Of a stretch of 64,000 nucleotides of DNA, positions 10,983 through 22,379 are shown one piece after another. Origin of the DNA: Papaver somniferum (lineage: Eukaryota; Streptophyta; Magnoliopsida; Ranunculales; Papaveraceae). A model generated the notes under the pieces. That model ran no database searches, had not been told where the DNA came from, and saw only the letters and a list, made by a program, of their open reading frames with translations. The stretch's first letter is position 1. Each line of letters begins with the position of its first letter. The DNA lies in the NCBI RefSeq assembly GCF_003573695.1, contig NC_039364.1, positions 236,572,777 through 236,636,776 of the forward strand, in the 5' to 3' direction. The position numbers and the translations under genes were made by a program.

Positions 10983-12660
10983 AAGGCGAAAGAAATAAAC
11001 AAGTTATCTCAAATATAAAGTTCTCTAAGAGGTAGTTATTATGTAGGAGAATAAATAAAGAAAGAAGACATTAGAATTGTACTAACCAAGAGTATGAATG
11101 CAAATGAAAAAGTTCTTCTTTATGCAAATCAATTATATCATATCAGAAAAAGGCAAAATAAGACCTTATAATAAGACCTTAATAGAAGGAAACATAAGAA
11201 AAGACTCTAACTAGAGAGGCTAGGCATCCAATTGTGGCGTGCATCCTAGTTCGCATATACAGCAAGAGGCAAAAATAAGACCTAACGCACGTCATAATAG
11301 GGTAAAACCTAGTAAGCATGACTTGGGGGAAAGCTACACCGACCCTGAAACCTGACTCCATGATATTTGGGGTGAAACGAAAGCCTATTGAGGAGAGGTG
11401 CCTTAGTCGAATGATTAAGGTGACAAGGTATCTCCTAAGGAGTGCAGAAACTCGATCAGGGCGCCGGGATACAAGGTTAAGTCAAGAGTGCCTGGGGCGT
11501 TTGGAGCTTACCTGGATGCTCTTGACAAGTCTTGACTATGATGCACTCGTTCCTGAAGAAACCCCATTTAGGGTGCGGTCTCGTAACCACAAGCCATATC
11601 GGCGGAGGGATAAGAGGTCGTGAAAACAACTGATTGTTGCATCACTGGATGGGAAGAGCCCACCCCAACCCGGTAGGGGTAAGCTTCCTTGAAGGGGCAT
11701 TCAGGGGAATATAAGGACAACACCCTCCATTAGGAAGCTGAATTGTGTCAAAAGACGCAAATATCATGAGGCTTTTTACTAACGGGGGTAATAAGACTTG
11801 TCGTATTTGCGCGTCAATACATCTTGTAGAGGCAATAATATGAGAAGATGATAAGGCGAGATCAATGGGTCATTGCATGAAAGTGTAAAGACTTCCTGCG
11901 ATTTCGCCTCACAAAAGAAAATAATACATTAGGAAAAATAAGACCTCTAATTAGGGAGGCAAATAATACCTCACGAGAAAATCGAAGATTAACATTGCTT
12001 TGGAGGAAACAAAGGAGCTAAAAGATAAATGCACTTACATAATCCAAAAACAAGAAATAAGAGGATCTATAGGCGCGAAATAATAAAATAGAGTATAGTT
12101 GAGACAGAAAACAAAGACACATTTGTAAAGCAAGATAAAGAAAAGGTAATTCCGCACGATATTAAATTGTTTAGTTGCATAAATGAAATATGTGAACAAA
12201 TAAATGATAGATTACCACATAATGAAATTCCTCACAAGGCAGATACACGCATACATGATAACTTTACATATATCAATTCCCATGAATAAATGAAAATTCA
12301 TACATAGTACTACGTAACATCTGCATAAATCAATCATCTTGTGGCGACTAACAGAGGCAAGAATGGGAATGCAAGCATATAAAGGAGTGTTACTCGCCCC
12401 CATATGATAGATTCACACATGAGATTATCTATTATTAATGAATATGTTATTACCACAAGATTAACTCCAACTGTTGAAAAGAATAGTAGTTTGATTTTCA
12501 TTTTTTAACAAGTGCAGGTGCAATAAAAGGAGAATTTACATTAAAGAAGCATCAAATGCTTAGGAATTCACACTGAAGAAAAAATCTGAGAGACTAGGAA
12601 ATATCCGATATACAAAGAACTGACAAAGAATTTACAAGTGCGAAAAGAGAGAAAAGATCT
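10983..12660 (+). other. Non-coding internal region containing a module shared with another Tat-like family
   Basis: No protein frame. The section about 11340-11850 matches in order the complement of about 19800-20100, in the other Tat-like family. Shared blocks include GTTGCATCACTGGATGGGA, CTTCCTTGAAGGGGC, GACACCCTCCA-like and CTGAATTGTGTCAAA. The rest is AT-rich and unannotated. Confidence 0.7.
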
Positions 12661-15175
12661 TCAGACAGAATAGCTATTTTCCACCCATGTGATCTTCATT
12701 ACCCTCTCAGCCTCAGAACCACTGCCCTCCTCATCATTCTCTTCATATTCCTCATATTCTCCCTCACTATCATAGATATCAGAACCGTCTTCATTAGGAG
12801 AAACTTCAGTGAAATTATAATTTGACAGAGGAATATTATTATGGATGCAGACTTTCTTAACAGCCGCGTCACGAACGCGAACAACATCCTTGCTCAAATT
12901 GGAAACAGTGACAGTCAACTTTTTCTTGAGTCTGCGATATTTAGAGTCACGAGCGGAACATCTCGCTTCTAGATGCTCAATTTTCTCAAGATACTTCTTC
13001 TCATCATCTGCGAAAGAAAATCAGAAGGTTAAAACCACATAAGAATGGGAATTCAAGAAATAATAAATGGATAATAATAATAAACAACCTTTTTTTTTAG
13101 AAATCATATCCTTAACCAACGCGGCATGATCAACCTCTAACCTAGCATTTATGGATAAATCCTTCCTAGCATTATCAATAACCTAGCACCCCATTCAAAC
13201 TCAACCTCATTTTCTATAGAAGTCGAGAGCGAATCATGTTATCTCGCTCTATCAGCACGTTCTTTTCGCTTAAAGACCGATCGCTTTCCACTTGAACTTG
13301 GAGATTAACATGATGAAACTTCTTTAAAGCCTTCGCGCCGTTGAGAGCGATATTATCCTTCTCAATTACAAGATCTTAATTTATTTTTCGCTTCCAAAAC
13401 TTTAATTAATTCCTTCTCTTCATGATAACGACGCCTAAAGCTATTACAAGTGGATAACATGCTCCTATGTTCAGCTTTAAGCATTTCATATTTAGACTTT
13501 AATTCCACTGGGTTAAGAGCTTCTAAGTCAACATCAACAATGATATTTAAATAGGATAGTGTATGGACTCGTCAGTTAAGTTGTAAATTTCTGCGATAAC
13601 GGACAATTAAAAGAAGAACGAAAATGACGACGAATAAAGAATGAGGAAAAGATACATACCAACTAATTGTTCATTTCTATTGTGGAGTTATTCCACGCGG
13701 CTGGAACTAGAAGAGTAATCGCCCTTGAGCTTAGTATTTTCTGCTTCCAGAGTGCGAATCTTCCTTTGAAGATCCGAAGTGAAGGCATGAGACATGCGGG
13801 CGTACTGCATTAATAAAAGAAAAGCGAAAGAATCAATAAAAGATATATAATCATATTAAATTAGTAGCGAAGAATGACTCACAGGAAGAAAACTAACCAG
13901 AGATCCAAATGCAAATTGAAAATTCGGACTCAACGCAAAGGCAACTCCCCAAGAGATTCATGGCTCAAACAAGGGGTGTCGCATATCTTAACCACCGCTT
14001 CACAAGCACTACCCAGTGAGGTATTACCAACGCCGCATAATGTTTCGGAGAAGACACTTGACAACTGTCCTATAAAGGACTCAGACTCGGGGTTATCAGG
14101 GAGAGGAAGAGTATCATCTTCATAATAAGGAGGAGAGGGAGAAGGAGCCTTTCGCTTCTTGGAAGGATTCTTGAAAGAATATTTAGAAACGGTCTTCTTG
14201 GAGCTAATTTTATTCTTACCTTTAGCGCCTCCAGCTACCACTCACGCGCGAATAATGAGAGATAAGAAACAGAGGCAACAATATTGTTAAAATTAAACAA
14301 ATAGTATTTCTTACTTCATTATCGTGCGAAGGTGACACATGAGGAAAATTTTTAGCCTTTTTTGTCTGCTTGGCAATCTGAAACCAAAAGAAATGATAAG
14401 AGAAAAAAAAAGACAAAAGGAATGAGATAAATAGATAAACAAAGTCAAAAGTGACACACCATATCAGTTTTCTCGGGCCATTTAAACTCCCAAGGACTGT
14501 AAGCGTGAAAACCTGCAGGTAGGGGAAGAGTTGAACCATCTTCGCTTCTGCCAGTTATGTAGGGACCCTCCAAAATAATAGGATACTCCACCCAACGAGT
14601 ATCTTTTGATTTACGAGCAGAATTATTAGTAGGGTCATGAAAATCGACATCACACATGATCCTTTCATCTTCCGCAATACCGTCCTTTCTTGTCAAGTGA
14701 ATGCCCCATCGAAATGATTCATTCTTGGTAATGGCAACGTCATAGTTATTAAAAAAATTCTCAATTGTATAATCTGCAGGGTTGATCTCCTTATGGGCGT
14801 ATTCTGGCTTTCTTACCTCTACTGGATAAATAGATTCTAATCCTGCCGCACAAGAGCGTATTCCATAACTATCCTGATACAGTCACCACTCAACTGAAAT
14901 ATGCCGCGCGAAAATATCGTATCAGATAGAATCTCATAGAATAGAGGTGTTTGAGGATTATAGAAGAGAACAGGAAGACCAGCAAGAAGTTGTCCAACTG
15001 AAATAATGATCTCCTGATCGTTCCACTGATCAAGCGAAAACCATTCAGGACTAAGCATGGAAGAAGGTTCTGATCCAGGAGGGATGGATAGTGAGAAGCC
15101 TCTCTGACCAAATTCGGCCTTTAATATTTTGAATTCTCTATCATTCTTCCAACCAGATTTAAGAGGCATTCTCAT
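12661..15175 (-). pseudogene. Antisense spliced ORF (aORF) of the Tat-like element
   Basis: It starts at 15175 (MRMPLKSGWK). The first exon holds GLPVLFYNPQTPLFYEIL, matching the block in the copy at 1-1991. A frame break near 14865 separates it from a second block (YTIENFFNNYDVAITKNESF). Introns are visible at about 14460-14378 (GTGTGTCAC to TTTCAG) and 14314-14235 (GTAAGAAAT to GGTAG), each about 80 bp. Later exons encode a Lys/Pro/Ser-rich stretch (14234-13930), a coiled coil (about 13806-13670) and an acidic tail (12918-12661, GEYEEYEENDEEGSGSEAE). Intron positions agree with the left copy. Function is unknown. Because it lies opposite the genomic RNA, its introns are not removed during retrotransposition. 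Confidence 0.65.
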
Positions 15176-15690
15176 AATGAGAAAGTAAGATAATGAAAAA
15201 TTAATCAAGATGATCAAGTCAATCAAGATCAGAATGATCAAGATATTGATGATGAGAAACAGAGTGCGAGAACGAAGAAAAGGAAGGAAAAAGAATAACA
15301 AGAATGATAGAAAAGGAAGGTTAAGTAAAAAATGGCGATCAGATCAAAGTCTCAACGAAAACAGAAGAAATGCAGCAGAAGAAGGTAAAAGTTGTTGAGA
15401 AAGAAAAGAGAGTAAAAAGAAGAAATAAGAAGATGATTAATAGTAAGTAAGAGATTTACTACCGATTCCTAAGAGATTACCACCATCAATGCGTTGATTA
15501 AAAATGAACGGATATGAAGAGGCGGTCACTAGAGACGTGTCATATAACAAGTGGATGAAAAGGCAAGTACAAGCTATCATGCCGAAATCACGGGAGTTTG
15601 TCGGCCTATAATTATACGAAAAGATGAAACTGGCGCGGCAAACTGAATTGGGGTTTCTAATACCGCTCTCTCTTTAACAAAAGAGCGATA

Positions 15691-15705
15691 TGAGAAGAGG
15701 CAAAA
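15691..15705 (+). other. Polypurine tract
   Basis: TGAGAAGAGGCAAAA ends exactly at the 3' LTR start. Confidence 0.75.
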
Positions 15706-16177
15706 TGTGGGTACAAAATACTGCACACCTATTATGTATGCGAGATAACTCCATGGGTAGCAAGCGAATATAAACGCGTATAACATATATATAATGACAC
15801 ATCAGATGACATCACCTAAATGACGAGTAAAATTTGAAGAGTCGTGCGGTAGTAAAGAAACTGTGCGTCAATGATAAATTCTGCGCGACATTGACGCACG
15901 TCAGATCCGAAATTAGGGGCTTTATTAGCTTTCCTCCACTATGTAAACTCCTATATAAGGAGCCGAGCGACCTTGTATTTAGGGGAGATCTTTTGAAGAG
16001 TTTAGACAAGATATTTAGGAGAGAGAAAGATTATTTTCTTCCCAAGTTAGGGTTTTCTCATAACTTTGTATATGATTTGAAGATTTTAATAAAAGTTCAT
16101 ACGATTTTTATGATGATTACTTAGATTGTTCTATATATTTTACTAAGGGTGTGGTTGTAGGATTTCCTGCAACTAAA
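15706..16177 (+). repeat. 3' LTR of the Tat-like element
   Basis: 472 bp, matching 6921-7392 with scattered substitutions. The terminal CA has become AA. It is followed by the GAAGT duplication at 16178-16182. Confidence 0.95.
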
Positions 16178-16182
16178 GAAGT

Positions 16183-16324
16183 TCTTGAATTTCAGCCCTT
16201 ATTGTACAAGCGACTCAAAACAGTCATAGTCGTGCAGAATAAAGCTTTCCAAAGACGCCGTATTCACCCCTCTGTGAACAACTCACTTTCATAATCCTTA
16301 ACGATTATCAGGAACAGTCCATGT
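16183..16324. other. Host remnant between two insertions
   Basis: A 142-bp stretch between the GAAGT duplication of one element and the CATGT duplication of the next. No gene seen. Confidence 0.5.
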
Positions 16325-16840
16325 TGTTTGCACCAAGAAATATTTCCAGGCACTAAACACGATGATTTTGGTGATGATGAGCAAAATAGGGTTAAAAACA
16401 TGAAATAGCATAAAGAGGAGAGACACGAGTTTAACGTGGTTCGGCATGGTTTGCCTACATCCACGGACGAATCCCCTTGGGAGTGATTTTTTATTGATAA
16501 TAGAATTATATGGGATGTTTCCTCTACCAGCTACCTCTCCCCCTTTTTTTCTCCTTATCAGGATTACATTCCCTCTATTAATACAATTATGAACTCCAGT
16601 CTTACCCTCATCGTGAGTAAACATAAATGATATTTACTTCCCTTGCATGCCTCTGGAATTAATTTTGCATGAAACCTCCTGGAATTAATTTTGCATTAAT
16701 CTGGAATTAATTTTGCATGAAACCTCCTGGAATTAATTTTGCATTAATCTGCCATGCATAACTCCTGGCGTTAACCTTCCTTGCATGGCTCCTTGTATTG
16801 ATTTGCGGGCCTCCCATGTATTTTATACACGGTACAAACA
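16325..16840 (-). repeat. 3' LTR of the short element (516 bp)
   Basis: It matches 18164-18646. It is longer because of an extra tandem copy of CTGGAATTAATTTTGCAT units near 16650-16752. Confidence 0.92.
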
Positions 16841-17373
16841 TCGCCCCCTCTTAACCTCTAACTTGTTGGAGGTTAAGAATTTGGTTTTCCTTCGCGTCGA
16901 TCGTCGATGACGTCACTCGCCAGTCGCCCCCAAGCGTGGTAGAGACATTACATAGACGCCCCCAACTGTGATATCCTGCAATAAAATTTGCTCACGTGCT
17001 AGGCGAGACTTTTAGTCACGTGGTGGACTTGTGATGCTCGATAGCTAGTCGAGTCTTGAGTAGAATGTAGTGTGTGCTTGCGGCTGGGGAAAGGATTTTT
17101 TATCGCAATGTAACAAGGCTAGTGCTTGCTGCTCGGGAAGGCTGGATGTTGCTTGTGTTGAGTACGAGTCTTTGGACCAATATCGGGAATTGGGCTTATG
17201 GTTCAGACGAGACTTTATGCCTGCCAAGGTGCAAGTCTTTCATACTCGCGTGCAAGACGATATTTTAAGCTTGCGATAAATGCAAGGCTTAAGTGCTCAC
17301 GTGCAAGGTGAGGCTTTAAACGCTTGCGAAGTTAGGCAAGGCTAAATATTGAAGGGTCTAAGAAATACTCATC

Positions 17374-18062
17374 TCCAACTTGATCATGTCGCCATCCACG
17401 AACCTCGAACTCGATCATGTCGCCATCCACGAACCTCGAACTCAATCATATTGCTGCTCCAAGTGCAGATAAAAGTTTTTCAAACACATAAAAATTTGCT
17501 TCCATGCTGTAGGGAATTCAAATAAAATTCTAACGAGCCAAAAATCACCAAATTTGGACTTAAAACGAATAAGTTATTGACGAAACAAGTTTTTCATAAA
17601 ACACGAGTGATGATGCTGACGTGGCTACTGGTTTGACCCGAATGGTCAGGACCATATTGGACCGAAACTGAACCTGTTTAACTGAACCGAATAGACCGGA
17701 TCTGAATCCGGTTGGACCAAAACAGAGCCGAATTGGCTGGACCAGTAAGTGAACCTGGTTCTTAGCTTTACTCAGCTGCTGGCTTGGCTTAAGATAGCGG
17801 CTCAAACATCTCAGCTTAAATGAAGCGGCTTGAATATATCGACTTGGATTTGTGGGTTGAGTCAGCCGGCGGCTTGGATGGATAACAGAAACTTGTGGTA
17901 ACAGTTTCTTCAACGTTGTCGCCACACTTTGTTCAACCCTCGCAACGGTTTCTTTAAATATTGTCACGGTTTCTTCAAGCTTCGCAACGGTTTATCCAAC
18001 CTTGTAAAGGTTTCTTCAACCCTCACAACGGTTTCTTCAACCTCGCAACGGTTTCTTCAACC
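17374..18062 (-). repeat. Internal tandem repeats of the short element
   Basis: A unit containing CTCGATCATGTCGCCATCC is repeated with spacing 31 bp near 17379-17450. A second array of AACGGTTTCTTCAACC-type units, about 17-25 bp each, fills about 17920-18062 in seven or eight degenerate copies. A zone rich in ACCGAA / GGACC motifs lies between them (17630-17760). Confidence 0.75.
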
Positions 18063-18163
18063 CAAACTTTTTTTTTCCCGCATGTAACTCGTGCACGATT
18101 TCTTCCGCGCTTTTCTCAATGGTAAAACACGATTGTTTCACGAATGCCCTTAGTCGGAAGAAA

Positions 18164-18646
18164 TGTTTGCACCAAGAAATATTTCCAGGCACTAAACACG
18201 ATGATTTTGGTGATAATGAGGAAAATAGGGTTAAAAACATGAAATAACATAAATAGGAGAGACATGAGTTTAACATGGTTCGCATGGTTTTCCTACATCT
18301 ACGGACGAATCCCCTTGGGGAGTGATTTTTTCTTGATAATAGAATTACATGGGATTTTTCCTCTACCAGCTACATCTCCCCCTTTTTTCCTCCTTATCAG
18401 GATTACATTCCCTCTATTTATACAATTATGAATTCCAGTCTTACCCTCATTGTGAGTAAACATAAATGGTATTTACTTCCCGTGCATGCCTCCTGGAATT
18501 AATTTTGCATGAAACCTCCTAGAATTAATTTTGCATGAAACCTCCTGCATTAATCTTCCATGCATAACTCCTAGAATTAACCTTCCTTGCATGGATCCTT
18601 ATATTGATTTGCGGGCCTCCCGTGTATTTTATACACGGTACAAACA
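18164..18646 (-). repeat. 5' LTR of the short element (483 bp)
   Basis: TGTTTGCACC to GGTACAAACA, partner of 16325-16840. It is followed by the CATGT duplication. Confidence 0.92.
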
Positions 18647-18648
18647 CA

Positions 18649-19236
18649 TGTAGTTGCGGAAAATTTCACAACTACACCCAATGAAGTGATAAGACCACAA
18701 AGTCTAAGCCAAAGAGATACACTTAAACATTAATGATATTTTACACCTCTTGACACTAAATCTGATCTTCAAACGAGATTTTATATTGAGAATATGATGT
18801 TCTTACAAATATTATAAAGATTCAAACACATAACAATGGAGATGATGAGTAAAAGGTTTAAACCCTAATGGATTCTCTCTTCTTGGAATGGTTTTAGTTT
18901 TTGTTACTTGACTGAATTCTTCCTCCCTTTATCTCTTAATTATCTGAATCCTTATATAGGCAAATACCACGGTAGAAGACAACTGGGTTCACATGCAAAA
19001 TCTCTACTGATTGATTTCTGTTCATTATGTCGTATTCGCCAGGATTTTGAGGAGATGTCGTTGTCTTTCGCGTTGTTACTTCGTGCTTTTCTCGATAGAT
19101 GTCGTGCTATGCCTGTCGCATGGTTGTTCTTCGTGCTTATTTCTCCTTATCGCATGACTACTCTTCGCTTAGTTTTTCTCTTCTTCGTATTAACGATCGC
19201 CTTAATCAGGGCGAGGTGCGACATTTCTCCCCTATA
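18649..19236 (-). repeat. 3' LTR of the minus-strand Tat-like element
   Basis: 588 bp. It aligns with 25534-26130. A TATATAAG box lies at 18952-18959 on the minus strand. The U3 end reads TATAGGGG where the other LTR has TGTAGGGG. Confidence 0.92.
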
Positions 19237-20660
19237 TTTTGCATATTCTCGCGTTATTCTTCTTCGTGCAAACTAGCTCATGCTCTTTTAAAAAGTTATG
19301 GTATAAATATGCGAAGTTGAGTTTATATTCTTGCAAATATAGATAAGATGTTTATGCGAAGAATAAATTTTAGGACTCATAATGCTCTCAAGTTTGGATG
19401 TTGATACATTAGTGTGAAGCAAACTTCCATAATGTGGATCTTTATGATGTATGTCGCATGATATCATGGCAAATGTGACGATGTGGTCATGATTTTAAGT
19501 TCTTCCTATCATGCTTTTAGTTACTGGAATATGTAAAACTTATAAATTGAGTATACTTAGCTCGAGAGGTGTGCGTTTTCTTCCTGCCTCAGCGTGGTTT
19601 TTCCATGTCTTATCTTCCATTCACACTGCTTGGATAGTTTTCCATTGCACGAACTTTATAGGTCTTATCTGCCTCCTAATTAAGGTCTTACTTCCTTCCC
19701 CCACATAAAATTTAAAGGACTTATGGTCACCTTGGTTAGGGTGTTCCACCTGTTGGGCAACGAAATCTCAGTTCCATTTGCTCTTGCGAGTCATTAGACG
19801 TCGATCTCGCCTTAACTGTGTTAGTATTCTTACCTTCTCAGGTTATTTCTGCGACAATATACCAGGCCTGGATACTCCCGTGAGTAAAAATCCCCAGTAC
19901 ATTGTCTTCTTTGACACAGTTCATCTCCCTAGTGGAGGGTGTCGTCCATTTATATTCCCCCTGAATCGCCCCTTCAAGGAAGTCACCACTAACCATTTCA
20001 GTTGGGCTCCTCCCATCCAGTTATTCAACGACCAGTGTTGTCGCAACCCCATGATTTTCACATAAGTGGCTTAATAGGCGTGAGATCACACCCTAGGTGG
20101 GGTTTCTTTGGACCGAGTGTATCACAGGGCCAAGCCATCTCCTTCTCCACTGGTCTGCTTTTATACCCCATACCGGAGATCTTATTCGCTGAGTGGTTCG
20201 TTCTCAGTGGCCTCCAGTGGATGGGCCTTTCTTTCACCCCAATAAGTAAATTTCCCAGGATACACCAGTTATAACGCGCGTTAGAGTTTAAGGGTCGCCT
20301 CTTAAACACTGTGCAGTCCTCTAGTTGCACAATAGTGCGAACTAAGTTGACACGCTACAATTGTAATCCCAGCCTCCCTAGGTAGAGGTTTTAATAATAT
20401 CTTGCACCCTATTGAGGTCTTACATAAATTTTTGTATCTTCACCGTGTTGCTTTTATTTCGCCTTGGTTTGCTTGCTTTCTTATCAAAAGAACTTGCTTC
20501 ATGTTTCTCGGGAACAACTTCCAAATACACCTTTCGTTCTTCTTTGATTGCATATCTTACTGCTTCAAGGATAATATTTTTTGAGATTAGTGTTGTTCCA
20601 AGGATGTGTGAGTGTATGTTCTCCATCTTTATCAGTGAGTTCATATGCCCCGTTTCTGAC
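19237..20660 (-). other. Non-coding region between integrase and 3' LTR, with the shared Tat module
   Basis: No protein frame. About 19800-20100 (minus strand) matches about 11600-11850 of the + strand element in the same order relative to pol, although the LTRs of the two families are unrelated over most of their length. Confidence 0.65.
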
Positions 20661-20668
20661 GGTACTCT

Positions 20669-21850
20669 TCACGATGTAAGGTCCTTCCCAGTTTTTGCGA
20701 GCTGTCCTCCTGATTCCCTATGGTATGGAGGGATTTCGCGTAATACCAAGTCTCCAACATTGAAATGTCTTGGTTTAACCTTTTTGTTGTATTCCAGAGA
20801 CATTCTTCTGTGGTAGTTGATCATGTGTTGTAATGCAACTTCTCTATTTTTTTCGGCATCATCAAGCTTCGCTAGGATGAGATCTGTGTTCAATTTTTTC
20901 TCCCAAGATTCGCGCTTAGTAGTTGGTATGATGACTTCCGTTTGTTGTACAACTTCGACACCATACGTTAGGCAAAGAGGGGGAATTCCAGTAGCTTCGC
21001 CTCGTGTTGTATTATACTCCCATAGAGTGTTGCGGAGTTGTTCGCACCACCCCTTATGGTGTTCATCGAGTTTTTTCTTCAGAATATCTGCCAAAGTTTT
21101 GTTGGTTGCCTCAGCCTGGCCATTACTTTAAGGGTACAACGACGTTGACTTCCCACTTTGGATCTTGAACGTGTTAAGCAACATGGCCATATTATGTCCT
21201 TCAAATTGTTTTCCATTGTATGATACTAACTGCACCTGTATCCCAAATTTGCATATGATCTTTTCGAACATGAAGGAGAAGACGTTAGAGTCTCTGATAT
21301 GTTGTGTCGCTCTTGCTTCAACCCATTTCGTGAAATAATCAGTTGCCACAATTAAGAACATCTTTAGTTTGCTTCCTGGCACGAGGGATCCCACAATATC
21401 TAGGCCCCACTTCGAAAAGGGCCAGACACTTCACACGGAATTTAAGGGCCTTCCTGGTGCATGAATACACTTCTGATACCTTTGGCACTCTTCACACTTA
21501 GTTGCAATATCCTTTGCATCTTCGTGCATATATGGCCGATAGTAACCATGTTCTCTAGCTTTGAGTGCCAAAGATCTTGTTCCGCTGTGATTACCAGCGT
21601 CTCTATAGTGTATATCTTTCGTATTTTCAATGCCCTCCTCAGATGACAGACATCTTAAAAGCGACCTTTGGAAAGATCTTATGTATAATACCCCATCGCG
21701 CAGTTCATAGTTTGTAGATCCACTTTTGAGTTTAAGTTCCCCTAATCCGTCCTGCGGTGTCTCTCCATCTTGTAGATATTTATGGATTTGGGCTCTCCAA
21801 TCGGTTCTTCCGACACTTCCAATATTGTCTTCCACATCTATAATTTCCAT
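20669..21850 (-). pseudogene. Ty3/gypsy integrase, decayed
   Basis: The zinc-binding block (HYRDAGNHSG ... CEECQRYQKC) lies at about 21630-21460. The core follows: WGLDIVGSLVPGSK carries the first catalytic Asp (about 21400). VSYNGKQFEG (about 21225-21195) has Tyr where the second Asp belongs. NGQAEATNKTLAD (about 21120-21080) carries the Glu. The C-terminal part includes NVGDLVLREIPPYHRESGGQ (about 20745-20690). Stops occur at about 21430 and 21130. With the second acidic residue gone and stops present, it could not insert DNA. Confidence 0.85.
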
Positions 21851-21859
21851 AGCACGTCC

Positions 21860-22370
21860 TCAGATGTCAGTTGATGGTTGCATCAAGCTGTCGATGCGAA
21901 TGAATCTTGTTTCAGGGTTTACCATCATTGATGTGATGAATGCGAGGGCATCCGCACATTGATTATTCATCCGACGTCTGTGCCTCCCAATGACATTTGG
22001 GATGCGATCCGTATACCGTTTTGCGAGTTGTGAATATCTTTGCAACGCGAGATCATTAATTGTGGATCGCCAATCCATTTGGCGAATGACTAGCTGCGAG
22101 TCACTAGTAAGTCTAATATGATCCAACCCAATTTCAACTGCCTGTCTCAACCCATGAATGACCGCCTCATACTCGGCTTCATTATTCGTAGTTTCGTTTT
22201 TTAATATGAAACAATAAACTATTCTGTCACTAGATGGTGAGACAAAGACGATCCTATCCCATTTCCCTGACTGTTTACCGACCCGTATACAAATATTTCC
22301 CACCTTTTCAGGTTATGTGCCTTGAGTATATCTTCCTGGTCGGGGCGTTCTTCGTCAATATCCATCATTT
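21860..22370 (-). pseudogene. Second (archaeal-like) RNase H domain of Tat type
   Basis: It follows the RT-associated RNase H and precedes integrase. The motifs are FVYGSVNSQGNGIGSSL, TTNNEAEYEAVIHGLRQA and LTSDSQLVIRQM. The first catalytic Asp of the usual FVDGS is Tyr here (about 22285), so activity would be lost. The presence of this extra domain is the main reason for placing the element in Tat. Confidence 0.85.
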
Positions 22371-22379
22371 CACTCACAG

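Larger units (their letters stand above)
6921..16177 (+). mobile_element. Tat-like Ty3/gypsy element, internally deleted, fully bounded
   Basis: Both LTRs are 472 bp, and GAAGT flanks the element on both sides (6916-6920 and 16178-16182), so its borders are secure. The order is LTR, primer-binding site, gag, protease, a C-terminal scrap of integrase, about 1.7 kb non-coding, a spliced ORF on the opposite strand, polypurine tract, LTR. Reverse transcriptase, RNase H and the integrase core are absent. Gag and protease carry stops. It could have moved only with proteins supplied by a relative. Tat placement rests on the DPGSS-type protease, the antisense ORF and similarity to the minus-strand relative at 18649-26130, which has the second RNase H domain typical of Tat. 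Confidence 0.9.
16325..18646 (-). mobile_element. Short non-autonomous LTR retrotransposon with no coding capacity
   Basis: Two direct LTRs (16325-16840 and 18164-18646) begin TGTTTG and end CAAACA. CATGT flanks the element at 16320-16324 and 18647-18651. The internal 1323 bp has no gag or pol. A purine tract AAGAGGGGGCGA lies next to the 16840 side on the minus strand, so the element reads on the minus strand. The right-hand CATGT shares its last three bases with the start of the LTR at 18649, so this element landed on the border of an already present element. Confidence 0.9.

Noticed and set aside
20002..20330. Paired open frames on both strands in the non-coding part of the Tat-like element
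   Set aside because: No similarity to known proteins. The DNA is conserved with the other family at nucleotide level only, and the frames are not shared.
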